From the NCBI GenBank assembly GCA_002110485.1, contig MOWL01000046.1, positions 1,295,124 through 1,359,123 of the forward strand: DNA of 64,000 bases. The letters run 5' to 3'. The DNA comes from Emergomyces orientalis (Eukaryota; Ascomycota; Eurotiomycetes; Onygenales; Ajellomycetaceae). The stretch's first letter is position 1, and every line of letters begins with the position of its first letter. The position numbers and the translations under genes are program-made. This document shows, piece by piece, positions 43,901 to 53,210 of the stretch. A model generated the notes under the pieces. The model saw nothing but the letters and a program-made list of their open reading frames with translations. It was not told the DNA's origin and ran no database searches.

Positions 43901-44745
43901 TTTCAAAGCTAGCTGCAGATGGAAGAAGCTGGGTTAATCATTTCCATTCTGCGCTATGGGCAGATCGCGTCACCATTCGGCAATCTACTGGTGAAACCCC
44001 GTTCCGCCTGCAATATGGCTACGATGCTATCCTTCCAATAGAGCTTGACGTTCCAACTTGGCAAACACTTCCCTGGCAGACAGTGCAATCCCGTGCTGAT
44101 TTGATATATATGCGTATTCGACAATTGGAAAAGAGAGATGAAGATCTGGAGGAGGCCGCTCATCACCTGCGCCGTGCGAGAGAGAAGAACCGAGATCTAT
44201 TTGATGAAACTAAGCAATTAGTCCGAGAACCATTGCAGATAAGTGATTTGGTGCTTTTGCATGATACCAAGCTAGAAACGTCCTATTCTGCCAAGCTCAA
44301 CTTCCGATGGCTGGGCCCGTATCGAATCCGAGAAGCAAACCATGAGAAAGGGACCTATCATCTGGAAGAGCTGGATGGTTCGCCGTTTCGAAATACTACT
44401 GCAGGTAATAGGTTAAAAAGGTTCTATCTCCGAGACAATCAAATGCCGGTTGCAGAGAATAATATCAATGAAGCAAATGATATTGAAGAGGAAGAGGTGG
44501 ATATGCAAGATACTGATAAGAAGAATTCTTTGAGGGGGGTCAGGATGACTTGCAGTCATGGATCCCTCATGGTAAGGAGTTTGCAGTCATTATCTGACTG
44601 CTGTTTTTCTTTGTATAATGATTTCCTTGTTGTTGTTTTCTTCATTCAAGTTGCTGTTTTCTTAGTCTCTATTTTTCATGATTCTGCTTCTTTCTTGCAT
44701 GTTTTTCATGCATCATATCAGTTCCTTCTAATTTTAATCTCTTGA
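40939..44745 (+). CDS. Element A pol: reverse transcriptase, RNase H, integrase
   Basis: 1268 residues from ATG 40939, two bases after the gag stop and in a different frame. The first 110 residues are not conserved and overlap a CCAAT/palindrome module. Reverse transcriptase spans about 260-470, with SMMDFFSGYDQVPL, LPQGATNS and the catalytic FMDD near residue 410. RNase H follows with MATDACLEGWGG and LETDAKTL. Integrase has a zinc region (HDESGHKGRE to CKSCTVC) and core acidic residues in CIDVVKF (about 883), CDGGPEN (about 941) and MVERGH (about 977). The C-terminus has the beta-rich FRWLGPYRI domain. At 44534-44539 there are six Gs where element B has seven. This shifts the A frame into a hydrophobic 60-residue tail, while B ends after 1219 residues. 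The B ending is likelier to be original. Confidence 0.9.
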   Translation: MLSPIDLCDVECGGQRNDIRFSDRDVDSGANILPCFESGVGASANQTFGGPGPPKDSANQRTPPQNAREPHRFFPAILHQQFYPSTHSSFPFSNYSISESRRVRGVQLHDLSLYASSRSSPRSRGPVVATLYKRKADKIQPLDVPTTGGGIPGGTDKWREIRQQWFKDNVIPEQDPPSPYDHFITPRFSDCPRGSRLTEERIKNLRIGSMLTPQERELLIEILLRREKALAWSFKDCGTLAKEVSPPVKIRVAPHKAWQAAGFPIPRKLVPTIINMLRERVDSGVYEHCHGPYRNKWFLVKKKEAGKYRIVNACMDMNAVTIRDAYIPPSADAFAEDFAGMKITSMMDFFSGYDQVPLHEDSRDMTAFLTPIGLLRQTALPQGATNSIAQFCRIMARILRSNIPHQADNFMDDIGVKGPRTRYNDEEVMPGIRKFVLEHLQNLDATLISIELADTCIQVGKSEFACSGMVLVGYVVDADGRRPEAAKIVKIVEWPDPTDVTGARAFLGVCVYYRIWIPNFAIISIPIYILFKKNIPFTWGLEQVNAMAILKNALTTAPALCCIDYSEDAGDIVMATDACLEGWGGTLSQRDKLNGKLHPCRYESGIWSPTEAKYDAGKRECRAVLKMLKKCRYYLYGVHFILETDAKTLVAQLNRSATDLPGALVTGWLAWIRMFDFEVRHVPGRKHTAADGLSRRPPAEGEVPEDQDIDDFIDAELNYISVASLTVPDFDVSGVDASESSGVRVLSPDYSDRSESIARFLTTMKRPDDIPRSVFSKWRKHALRYIVQGQHLFRRSGKGIPLRRVVDNSSEQKDIVARMHDESGHKGREATNHKITQRYWWEGIWKAVKNYCKSCTVCQLRDGARLEEPLYPTSRNYLWDKWCIDVVKFPKNRGKRCAVIARNDLTGWVEGRPLARGTAENVAQFIYENIICRHGCFRELVCDGGPENQKWTKILTAKYRVNQITISPYNAKANGMVERGHRPISDALSKLAADGRSWVNHFHSALWADRVTIRQSTGETPFRLQYGYDAILPIELDVPTWQTLPWQTVQSRADLIYMRIRQLEKRDEDLEEAAHHLRRAREKNRDLFDETKQLVREPLQISDLVLLHDTKLETSYSAKLNFRWLGPYRIREANHEKGTYHLEELDGSPFRNTTAGNRLKRFYLRDNQMPVAENNINEANDIEEEEVDMQDTDKKNSLRGVRMTCSHGSLMVRSLQSLSDCCFSLYNDFLVVVFFIQVAVFLVSIFHDSASFLHVFHASYQFLLILIS
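41069..41115. promoter_or_regulatory. CCAAT-palindrome-CCAAT module 1 of element A
   Basis: CCAATCA at 41069 and 41111 flank an inverted repeat at 41078-41104 with 12-base arms (CTTTTGGCGGCC and its complement) around a 3-base centre. It lies inside the unconserved start of pol. It looks like a promoter or protein-binding site, perhaps for an internal transcript. Confidence 0.55.
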
Positions 44746-45017
44746 TATTGTCTTTTCTTTGTTTTGTTTACTTTCTCTTTGATATTCAATTCTCTGGGTC
44801 AGATTGAAGCTGGCAGTGAATTTTATGAACTGCTGTCACCCTCGCTGCATGTTGACTGCTTTTCACATTATCTTCCAAAATTCACCTTGAGGAAGTATTA
44901 TATTATTGACCTGCTCTGCCCAGATAATCATTTTTCTTTTTCAAATTGGCATTCAAGTCTCTTTTTCTATTTTTAATTCATTGATTTTTCCCTATATTTC
45001 CTTATTTCATTACAAAG

Positions 45018-47648
45018 ATGTCGAACCCCTCTAGCCAACACACTCTGGTACCGAGACCAGCGAGCCAGCTCGCTCTTGTGACATATGATAACCATGTTTT
45101 TCATACGGCGATGGAGCTGCAAGCTTATGTCAATTCTCTGGGTCAGAATCCGCAGGTTCGCTACCAAGCACAATGTGAGATCGGTAATCTACTCATGGGG
45201 CGCCATGAGGCAGCTCAAGATGAGGTTGCCGCATTCTATGAGTGGATGAGAAATGATGGATCCTGGCGCCAGGTGGTGGCCCAGCAAGCATTTGATAACC
45301 AGACGGCGGAGCTTCAACGAGTTGCTGCTCAGGTAGCTGAACGGCGCGATCGCTGCGCCATAGCATATACTACATGCACCAGGATGTGGGGAAAAGTTCG
45401 CGTGGATTCGTTCTGGCATATCATGACTTCAGAGCGGATGCAACGCGCCTGTCAAACCCTGGCCCTACATCACGAATATGCTTCTGCAATCGGCCGGATC
45501 AATCAAGCAATGTGGGCTCGCATCACTCAGCCACCTCGACGAGGAGTTAAGCGATATAAGACGATCATGTTGGCAGATATCGAAGCAGCGGCCGATTCCA
45601 ATTTTATTGGCCAAGAGATCACACAAGGAAATCTTCAAGCTGCAGGTCTTATCTTTGGTCCTGGCGGAATTCTCACTGAAGATTCTATGACAGTTGCTTC
45701 ACCCCAGCCTCAAGAACGTGTCCTATCCCCTCCCGATCAACATATGACTGGCCAGTCTCCTCTACCTTCTCCCCGTGTGTTGAACGTGATACGCCCCAGT
45801 GCACCCTCGCTTGGATCTCCTCAAGGTTCTATACATAGTCCTCCTGTGCGTACTTCTCGCCGCGTCTCCGGCCAATCCTTGCTTTCGGACGTCAGCAGCC
45901 TGTCTGCAGCCTTGTCAGACACCCATCTTGCTGAACTTCTCAGCCCTGACCAAGTTGCGGAATTTGAGAATATGGGGGTTGATCAAGATAGCCCTGCTTT
46001 GGTAGAGGCAACTGACAAGCAGCATACAACAGTGAACAGAGGATGCCGGTGTTCTCCCTATGTCCCTGTGGATGTGAAAGCGCAGCTTAGAGATGCAAAG
46101 AAGATAGAAGAATGTCAGCTGGTGCATCTTCTGGACAAGATAGCCAGGCTTCCGCGACAAGGCTTGACTATATGCTATCTGCATTCAGTAAATCTCGGCA
46201 GCAAGATTGGACTCCTTACACGCGATCTTGACCATGCGGGGCTGATAAAGAGAATCGGGCTTGTGGTGAATAATCGCCAGAATCTTGGGCGGATGCGAGC
46301 TGCTGATGACACATATCATTTCTTCCGCCTTGATCGCCGACCTCCTCGCCCCGAAGATATGCTACAGGTATATCGAATGCGCCATAATCGCCTACCGCCG
46401 GTTACATCATCAAATTGGGAACAAACACTGGCCCGACTTGCTTTTCTTGATTTCAATTCCAGTGCAGCTTTTCAGCAATGGAAGAAGGATGGTTCCGTCA
46501 TCCTGCCAATATTTAGATGGATGAACGCGATGAAGGCGGCAGGGGTCAACAATAATTACAACACCCTGGCGAAGGTTGCCACAGTCGAATGGAGCATGTA
46601 CAGGTTCCATCAGCGAAAAGATAAGAAGACCTGGGGGTGGCTCCGAACAATGTTGCACGGGATTGTTCAACAGATCGTCCGTCAAGATCCACTGTATTAT
46701 GTGTGGTATGTTGCTCTCCGCCCCGATCATCGCACGCACCTGATTTCCTATCCCTATTATGCAAAATACGCCTTGTCTGGGGATAGCACTTACTTCCGCC
46801 ATATTGATGTCAATATTAAACGCCTGGCGGAGGAAAATCATGGAGCGAATATGATTCAGGGATCAGTCTCTTTCAGCGACGAAGATGGGAGGAATTGCAC
46901 CACCATAGTCCCGGGAATGCATCAAAATATTCAAGAATGGAACAGACGTCTGCGTGCTCGCAATCTCCCGAATGGTGGAATTGTTCAAGAGGTGACATCT
47001 GAGATGCTCACCAACAAGGATCTCAACGACTTCAGAACGCAGTGGACGACTGTCCCATGCAAGCAAGGCGATGCTCGAATAACCATGCCGCATCTTCCTC
47101 ATGGAAGCACCGGGCCTGCTACTAAGGAACGCAAGACAATGCTGCCGTGGTATGTTGGAATTCAGGATGACGGGCACTCTCTTGAAGTCCCTGAAAGCGG
47201 ATCGTGGGAGCAGCTCTCCCGAGCACATCGCGATTTGGTTGCCGGGCCGTCAACACCCTCTGGCCTTTCGGTATTATATGGAAGTATTCCATATCGGTAC
47301 CCTGCTGCTGTTCCAGTCACGGGTCTTGGAGCGATTTCGGATGCTCTGGTGGGTCGACGGAAGTGGGATGACCCTATGGTCAGGCACGAGCAAGATATTC
47401 TCTTCAACGGCAAGGGCAGTTCGCCGCAAGAATACATTGAGGAGTGGCGCAAGAGAGCGGTCACCGAAGGGATCCGGTGTTTCGAGATCATGATGGCTAC
47501 AGAGGAGGAATTATTTGGAGAACGTAGCTGTTTCTATTGTCTGAAGAGGAACATCCCCCTCGCCTCAATTGAGGGAGATCGCGCTGTCGCCGAGGGCGAG
47601 GCTATGCAGATTCCGGTGCATGGCCGCGAGAATGCGCCCGCCGAATAG
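45018..47648 (+). CDS. Element A third gene, unknown function
   Basis: An 876-residue frame (ATG 45018 to TAG 47646) lies between pol and the 3' LTR, in the same orientation, behind a T-rich 270-bp leader. No signal peptide or convincing transmembrane helix is visible, so it does not look like an envelope gene. The N-terminal third is helical and soluble (YVNSLGQNPQVRYQAQCEIG...), the middle is Pro/Ser-rich and disordered, and the C-terminal half appears globular, with RRPPRPEDMLQVYRMRHNRL and a late Cys pair CFYC near residue 845. No family is recognised. Its full-length conservation as an open frame in A, with only two known base differences from B outside the deletion, suggests a real protein. 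Alternatives are a captured host gene or a regulatory or targeting factor. Confidence 0.7.
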   Translation: MSNPSSQHTLVPRPASQLALVTYDNHVFHTAMELQAYVNSLGQNPQVRYQAQCEIGNLLMGRHEAAQDEVAAFYEWMRNDGSWRQVVAQQAFDNQTAELQRVAAQVAERRDRCAIAYTTCTRMWGKVRVDSFWHIMTSERMQRACQTLALHHEYASAIGRINQAMWARITQPPRRGVKRYKTIMLADIEAAADSNFIGQEITQGNLQAAGLIFGPGGILTEDSMTVASPQPQERVLSPPDQHMTGQSPLPSPRVLNVIRPSAPSLGSPQGSIHSPPVRTSRRVSGQSLLSDVSSLSAALSDTHLAELLSPDQVAEFENMGVDQDSPALVEATDKQHTTVNRGCRCSPYVPVDVKAQLRDAKKIEECQLVHLLDKIARLPRQGLTICYLHSVNLGSKIGLLTRDLDHAGLIKRIGLVVNNRQNLGRMRAADDTYHFFRLDRRPPRPEDMLQVYRMRHNRLPPVTSSNWEQTLARLAFLDFNSSAAFQQWKKDGSVILPIFRWMNAMKAAGVNNNYNTLAKVATVEWSMYRFHQRKDKKTWGWLRTMLHGIVQQIVRQDPLYYVWYVALRPDHRTHLISYPYYAKYALSGDSTYFRHIDVNIKRLAEENHGANMIQGSVSFSDEDGRNCTTIVPGMHQNIQEWNRRLRARNLPNGGIVQEVTSEMLTNKDLNDFRTQWTTVPCKQGDARITMPHLPHGSTGPATKERKTMLPWYVGIQDDGHSLEVPESGSWEQLSRAHRDLVAGPSTPSGLSVLYGSIPYRYPAAVPVTGLGAISDALVGRRKWDDPMVRHEQDILFNGKGSSPQEYIEEWRKRAVTEGIRCFEIMMATEEELFGERSCFYCLKRNIPLASIEGDRAVAEGEAMQIPVHGRENAPAE

Positions 47649-47661
47649 CCGCAGCCATCAG

Positions 47662-47706
47662 CCAATCATGTTTTCCCGGCCCCGGGCCGTCAAAAGATTG
47701 ACCAAT
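47662..47706. promoter_or_regulatory. CCAAT-palindrome-CCAAT module 2 of element A
   Basis: CCAATCA at 47662 and CCAATCA at 47702 flank TTTTCCCGGCCCCGGGCC and GTCAAAAGATT, an imperfect version of module 1 with the same spacing (40 versus 42 bp). It lies directly downstream of the third gene and upstream of the 3' LTR. Confidence 0.5.
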
Positions 47707-47959
47707 CACGATCGCGCTGTTGCCAATTTGCCGCATCTTGCCACTGTCGCTGTGTTGATCACATTCTGCTTACTTGTTTCCCTGTTTTCTCTTGTTCTTG
47801 CTTGTCTTTCTTTTCTCTGCTGTTCACTTTTTCTTTCTCTTTTCTATATTCTTTTATTGATTGTCTTTCATTTTCTTGATTCTTGATTGATTCTTTCCTG
47901 CAATTCCTTGTTTTCATTCATTCGGATCGCATTCTTACTTGCCGGGTCGGCAAGCTATA

Positions 47960-47971
47960 GGGGGGGAGATG
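47960..47971 (+). promoter_or_regulatory. Polypurine tract of element A
   Basis: GGGGGGGAGATG immediately precedes the 3' LTR, the place and composition of a plus-strand primer. Element B has eight Gs here instead of seven. Confidence 0.7.
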
Positions 47972-48319
47972 TGTGGTGGGGAATCTCGGCGTGGTATTAC
48001 TTTTCGCCGAGACCGCCTCATATATTTGTTTGGCATGGCTGCCTCATATTCCCATTATCCTTTGACACACGTGTGGATTCGGCGAAGATTGATTGTACGC
48101 AGAGCAGTGAGATTGCTCCTTTTTGATTGTGTGATTTGATATGTGATTGATTGCTTGTTCTTCTTCTATATTTGAATCTCCTACGTGTTCTTTTGTATTG
48201 CTATTTGGATAGCTCGTTGAATAGAATATTGTATACACGGCGAACTTACCAACCTCCTTACGATCCCGCTGCTCCTGCCCACGTGCCGCCAAAAGCGCAC
48301 AACCCCTTATTCCACTTCA
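47972..48319 (+). repeat. 3' LTR of element A
   Basis: 348 bp, matching the 5' LTR throughout as far as compared by eye. It is followed by the target duplication ATAT. Confidence 0.95.
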
Positions 48320-49606
48320 ATATCTTTGTCTTATATTTTAATTGAATTCTTTTGCATATCTTTAGAATTACTTCTATATTCATTTGATTATTATGAATTT
48401 CATTTTTTTGAATTCTTTTCAAAGCTGCTTGACTATCTGAAAAAATCCATGCTTCTTTCATATCTTTTCTTTTTGAAGCTTTTATTTCTATCAGTTTAAA
48501 AGCTTTCATAATAGCATATAATTCAGCATCAAATACTTCACATTCATTTCCAATATTCCATGAATCTGATGTATATTTGTAATTATCTTCTGTATATGCT
48601 ATTCCAGCTCCTAGGCCTTTATTTTCATTCATTGAACCATCTGAATAGATTAGAATTGACTTTTTAAAATCAATTTTCTCTATTATTCTTCTATGATTCT
48701 CAGCTTCTTCTGGTTTTGATAATGCGCTTATTTCAATTGAAATCATTGAGCCTAGTTTTTCTTTCCATGAATATAGCTTTTTGTGTTCAATCTTTTCAAT
48801 ATTTAATGAGGAGAACTCATTTTTAATCATTGAGCATACTCTATATAGTTGAGAAGGGATTTTTTTTCTATTTCTCTCATTTTCTTGATTTTCTTGACTT
48901 TCATTTCAATCTAGATATCTATTCCAATCTAAGTCATTTCCAGATTGAATTGGAGGATAAGATGTAGATATTCTTTTTCTAATTGAATGAATATCTGGCA
49001 TTTTCATGATTCTCAGTGCATAATTCTTGCATATCTTCTCAAATCTTATTTCAGGAGGTGATATAGAAGCTTCTATTTCCATAGCTCTACATGGAGAGGT
49101 TTTGAAAGCTCCCAGAATTCTTCTTAAAGCTGTATTCTGCAATTTTTGAAACTTATCTATGAAGTGTTTCTGGTTCTTCCACCATATCTGAACACCATAA
49201 TCAGAAATAGATGCTATACATACAATGTATAGCTGTCTCATAGCTTGAAATGATAAACCCCCTTTCAGTATTAGAAAGTTGTATTATACTATTTAAAACT
49301 CTTTCAGCTTGAGCCATTCTTTTTTGAATATGAGATTTAAAATTGAGTTTTGAATCCAGTCAGATTTCTAGTCATCTTACAACTGATTTAGGCTTTATTT
49401 CTTGATTTAATAGATTTAAACTTATTTCCTTTTCATATCTTTTTGGAAAAAAGTGAATTAATTCAGTTTTTTTTTTTTCATATCAAATTGAATTAGGTTT
49501 ACATCTCCTTTATTAAATATCTCTTGCGCAGCTTTTTCAATATTTTCACAATTTTCTTTTATTGTTCTTGAGCTGAAAATCAGATCTATATCATCAACAT
49601 AGCTAG
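48320..49606 (-). pseudogene. LINE ORF2 middle (reverse transcriptase end and start of RNase H)
   Basis: From 49606 leftwards: YVDD motif region, a region with frame damage (about 49260-49500), then the frame 49241-48906 (RRILGAFKTSPCRAMEIEA), TGA at 48908-48906 where Trp is plausible (LD-stop-NES), then 48830 to the LTR with RNase H motifs LIYSDGSMNENKGLGAG, FDAELYAIMKAF and FSDSQAAL. Element A entered just after KTKI. Confidence 0.75.
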
Positions 49607-50472
49607 GAGATCAACAAAAAAAACGCTTTCCCCCGAACCAGCCCAATTCTTCGAATTAGAAGACGAAAAGACATCCATTTGAAAGCTCTTGTTTGAGAAA
49701 GCAATTTATTCACTTTTTATTAAAATTGAGCGTGAGTTGGTGAAGCTATTGAGGAAAACGTGTTTGCAACCCCTAAGGGGAAAGAAAATCACACTTCATC
49801 ACATAACATCATCAGTTTCGGCCCAATTTACATAGAATTTTGATAGAAGCTAGAACAAACCAGATATTACAACTGTCTCAATTTTGAATTCATTCCGACC
49901 ATCTCTTTCTGAACAATTCATTGTCAAAACCTGCGTGAAAACTCTGATTGATTTTCATGTTCCTTTGCACCAGTGCCAAGTCTTTTCCCTGTACCGCCCT
50001 ACCTCGCCCGGCAGAAAAGTGACAAAAAAATACCTCAGCACAGATCACACGTGACCTACTCTTCAATCAGAAATTCCCCGAAACCTACCCTCTCTACAAA
50101 ACAGAACAAGAAAAAGTGGAAATATCAGTGTTTAAAAAATAGCTTGATCCCTGCAAGTAATATATATACATACTTGTATATATATATATTATTATATAAG
50201 AAAATATTGCAGATTTAGTCTGTTGATTCTTCATTTGCATACTCATCTGTGTGACTTAATAAATTACATTTATTAAGAGCTATCTAGTAAAATATATGAG
50301 ATTAATTTGAATAGAAAAGGAAATCTATTCAGTATTAATTCATATTGATATTTCAGAAATACAATCTTGATTTGAGATGGGACCTATTTCAAGCAGAAAT
50401 TTTGAGAAGCTTTTTAAATTGAAAAAGACAAAATTTGCAAGAGTTAGAGTGTTTTTCTTGATTTAGCTCTGA
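49607..50472. other. AT-rich spacer between the two LINE insertions
   Basis: No gene supported. Contains a TA microsatellite near 50158-50200. A short plus frame at 49973-50218 is Lys/Asn-rich and probably fortuitous. Confidence 0.5.
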
Positions 50473-50574
50473 GTAAATAAATCAAGAAAATTCTACACAA
50501 ATTCATATTTCTTTACTTCAGTGACTGATTCAGTTTTTGAAAATAATCTCAATTTTGAGCTGCATACTTGATAT
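50473..50574 (+). repeat. 102-bp repeat abutting a LINE end, copy 2
   Basis: Partner of 36526-36627. It ends at the same GCATACTTGATAT and is directly followed by GTGGGGAGAAG, the probable 5' end of the plus-strand LINE. Sequence to its left is unrelated to that left of copy 1. Confidence 0.9.
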
Positions 50575-50902
50575 GTGGGGAGAAGTTTAGAATATTGAAT
50601 ATTTCTGAATAGTTTTTATCAATTTCTCTGCAAAAAATTGATTTATTTTGTCAGTTTTTCTTTCAAAAACTGTCATTTCAATTGAATAATTTATTATTCA
50701 TTGAAATCAATTCTTTTCTCTTCATTTTGTAGCACAAGAAAGAAGTCTGTGAAGATTTAATTGATTTATCTTTAAAAATCAATATTAGTTTATTAGATTC
50801 TCTTGAAAAATCTAATCTAGATACTATTTCTAATAGAAAAAATAGCAAAAATCTGAGAATACTATTTAATTTGACTAATTATCTAATATACTCAAAGAAA
50901 TC

Positions 50903-52465
50903 ATGAATAACTCACCTCAATCTGTGAACATGATGACTCCATGCAAAAATAGAAATAATTTCATAGAAACTGTTTCTGAAATTGAGATTTTGAAGAAAAG
51001 AAAAAAAGAAGAAATAGACAGACACAAAGTAGATGAAGTGAAAAATCTACAAAAAATAGCTGATGAGCTATATAAACAGTGCATGTATGAAGAAAATGAA
51101 GAAATTCTTCTTATTCTGCATTCACAAGCAAGACAACTGAATGAAATTATTAAGTTTAAACTTAATATTTCTTCAAATCTGAAGATAGTTTTGAAAAAAA
51201 CTGAAAAATCTGTATCTCAAAAAATCTCTTCTGAATCTCTTTCAAAAGAAAACACTGAAAATGAGACAAAAACCTATGCTCAAGCTCTCAATAGCTCACA
51301 AAATATTGAAAAAGAAAAACAGCTGAAAAAAGCAGAAAAAATTTTCTCATTAGTTGAGAAAAAAGAACAAAGAAAAGCTCAAAAAGAGATTAAATTTCTT
51401 GAATCAAAAAAACAGAGACTGATTTTAAAAGTTAGTGATAGAGCTATCTTTGAAAAATCTATTCTAAATGATTCTAAGTTCATTTTTGAACTTAGAAACA
51501 AAATCAATCAAAACTTTCATTTTGAAACTCAAAATGAAGAATTCAAGCCAGTTATCTCATCAATTGAAACCTCTTTTCTGGGAAATTCAATTGTAATTAC
51601 TGCTATGCCAGATTTCAGCTCTGAATATCTAATTCAAAATGAAAACTGCTGGAAAGAGATAGTTCAAAAAGCTCTCTCTATTGAAGTTTCATGTGAAAAA
51701 GATGAGAAATGGGGAAAATTTGTATTACATGATATTCCAGTTGAAATCTTTGATCATGAAGAAGACATGATAAATTTGAAAGAAGAAATTGAAATATATA
51801 ATTCAATTTCTTTGAAAAAAACCCCAATTTGGCTCAATTCTTATGAGCAAAGACAAAGAAATCAAAATACTTCAGTTTTAATTACTACAAATACAATAGA
51901 ACAGTCAAAACGACAGTATATTGTAATTGCAGAATTGAAAATGAAAGCATTTGAATTCAAAGATTCAAGAGAGAATATTAAATCTCAAATTCAATGCTCA
52001 AACTGTCAGAAACATGAACACTTTGCAAATACTTGTAAAAGAAATTCTAAATGTCAGTTTTGTGCTTTAGATCACAAAACAAATGAACATTCTTGCAACA
52101 CATGTAGAAAAATAGGTGAAATCTGCAATCACACTGAAATCAAATGCAGTAATTGCTATGAAAAGCACACATCTATTTCAAAAGATTGTATTTTCATTTT
52201 CAAGAAAAAGTCTTTCAATAAAGATGTGAAATGGAGAAAAGAAACTCAAAATACAGAGAAAATAGATAAAACTACAAAAAGAAGAAATTCTCAAATGTCT
52301 ATTTCTTCTGAGTCAAATTCTTTTTCAAAAAATAGACAGATCTTAAACCCTGTTACATCTATAAAAATGAGAAAAGATAAAGAAAATCTCATTTCTATGA
52401 AAGCAGTAGAAGTTCCAGCTCTGAATACAGATAATAGATATAATCTATTATCTGATTCAGAATAA
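50903..52465 (+). CDS. LINE ORF1 (gag-like, three CCHC motifs)
   Basis: 520 residues, intact, Lys/Glu/Asn-rich, ending TAA. The N-terminal half is predicted as charged coiled coil by its heptad-like Lys/Glu/Leu pattern. The C-terminal half has three zinc motifs: CSNCQKHEHFANTC (C-x2-C-x4-H-x4-C), then CQFCALDHKTNEHSC and CSNCYEKHTSISKDC. This triplet is typical of ORF1 of I/Tad-type LINEs and would bind the element RNA. ORF2 begins 27 bases downstream. Confidence 0.85.
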   Translation: MNNSPQSVNMMTPCKNRNNFIETVSEIEILKKRKKEEIDRHKVDEVKNLQKIADELYKQCMYEENEEILLILHSQARQLNEIIKFKLNISSNLKIVLKKTEKSVSQKISSESLSKENTENETKTYAQALNSSQNIEKEKQLKKAEKIFSLVEKKEQRKAQKEIKFLESKKQRLILKVSDRAIFEKSILNDSKFIFELRNKINQNFHFETQNEEFKPVISSIETSFLGNSIVITAMPDFSSEYLIQNENCWKEIVQKALSIEVSCEKDEKWGKFVLHDIPVEIFDHEEDMINLKEEIEIYNSISLKKTPIWLNSYEQRQRNQNTSVLITTNTIEQSKRQYIVIAELKMKAFEFKDSRENIKSQIQCSNCQKHEHFANTCKRNSKCQFCALDHKTNEHSCNTCRKIGEICNHTEIKCSNCYEKHTSISKDCIFIFKKKSFNKDVKWRKETQNTEKIDKTTKRRNSQMSISSESNSFSKNRQILNPVTSIKMRKDKENLISMKAVEVPALNTDNRYNLLSDSE

Positions 52466-52492
52466 AAGAAACACAGCTTCAATTTATTCCTT

Positions 52493-53210
52493 TTGTACAT
52501 GTTTACTACACAAAATAATAATAAAAAGAAGAAAAAAACTATCAAAAATGCTTCAAAAATAACTTTTATTCAAAACAATGTTGATAGAAATAAAGATGCT
52601 ATCTATTCATGCTTACAGATAGGCTTTGAAGAGCAAACTGACTTCATTCTATTACAAGAGCCAAATTTTGATATAGAACAACAATTTATAATTTCTCATT
52701 CAAGCTATCACTGCTTTTTACCAGAGAAATCAGATGTAAAAGCAAGAGTTGTGATATATGCAAGAAAAAAATCAAGATTTCAATTCAATATAAAAAGTAA
52801 TTATATATCTAATTCTGATATTCTAGTTGGAGATATTATAGATACAAGAAATCAATTTGACAGTATTCAATTGATAAATATTTATAATGAAAAATCACTG
52901 AAGGTAAATGATAATTCATGAACAGTTGACAGAGAACTGCTGAATTTAAGTCCAGAAAAAAATGCTATTATATGTGGTGATTTCAATGCACATCATATAT
53001 GGTGGAATTCTGAATGTGATTATTCAATAAGATCAGAGAAAATAGTAGAGTGGGCTCTACAACATGAATTAGATATTATAAATGAAATTGATAGACAGAC
53101 CTTCTTTAGAAACAACTTAATGAAGAAATCAATCATAGACTTAACCTTTCTATCAAAAAATTTGATTGAAAACAAGGTCTATAATTGGTTTATTAATTCA
53201 GAAGAAACAT
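52493..53210 (+). pseudogene. LINE ORF2 endonuclease domain (one TGA, interrupted by element B)
   Basis: Apurinic-type endonuclease motifs in order: FIQNNVDRNKDAI, LLQEPNF, then after TGA 52919 (NS-stop-TVDREL, where such elements have Trp) CGDFNAHHIWW, and SIIDLTFLS. The frame is the same on both sides of the TGA. It is cut at 53210 by the LTR of element B, and its frame resumes at 62647. Confidence 0.85.

Larger units (their letters stand above)
37595..48319 (+). mobile_element. Ty3/gypsy-type LTR retrotransposon A, full length with three genes
   Basis: 10725 bp with two identical-looking 348-bp LTRs that start TGTGGTGGGG and end CCACTTCA, flanked by the 4-bp duplication ATAT (37591-37594 and 48320-48323). 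Order: 5' LTR, primer site, gag/protease, pol with reverse transcriptase, RNase H and integrase in the gypsy order, a third gene, purine tract, 3' LTR. Integrase after RNase H places it in Ty3/gypsy. No chromodomain is seen. Element B is the same element in inverse orientation. This copy has no deletion relative to B. Confidence 0.95.
36628..49606 (-). mobile_element. AT-rich 5'-truncated LINE, minus strand, split by gypsy element A
   Basis: The LINE reads right to left. It begins at 49606 within the reverse transcriptase, at the catalytic YVDD (SYVDDIDLIFSS). It continues to 48320, is interrupted by element A, and resumes at 37594 with WVPAH of RNase H. The 3' end is a TAT-type microsatellite at 36628-36650. 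Without element A and one target duplication it is about 2.2 kb. The AT-rich coding sequence is unlike the GC-richer LINE at 22-26 kb, so this is a second family. Confidence 0.8.

Noticed and set aside
44540..44745. Element A pol tail as an envelope-type membrane protein
   Set aside because: The hydrophobic tail arises only from the shifted frame in T-rich DNA and is absent in element B.
52919..52921. Programmed readthrough or frameshift site in LINE ORF2
   Set aside because: No stem-loop or slippery heptamer is visible, and three further TGAs in the same family suggest ordinary decay.
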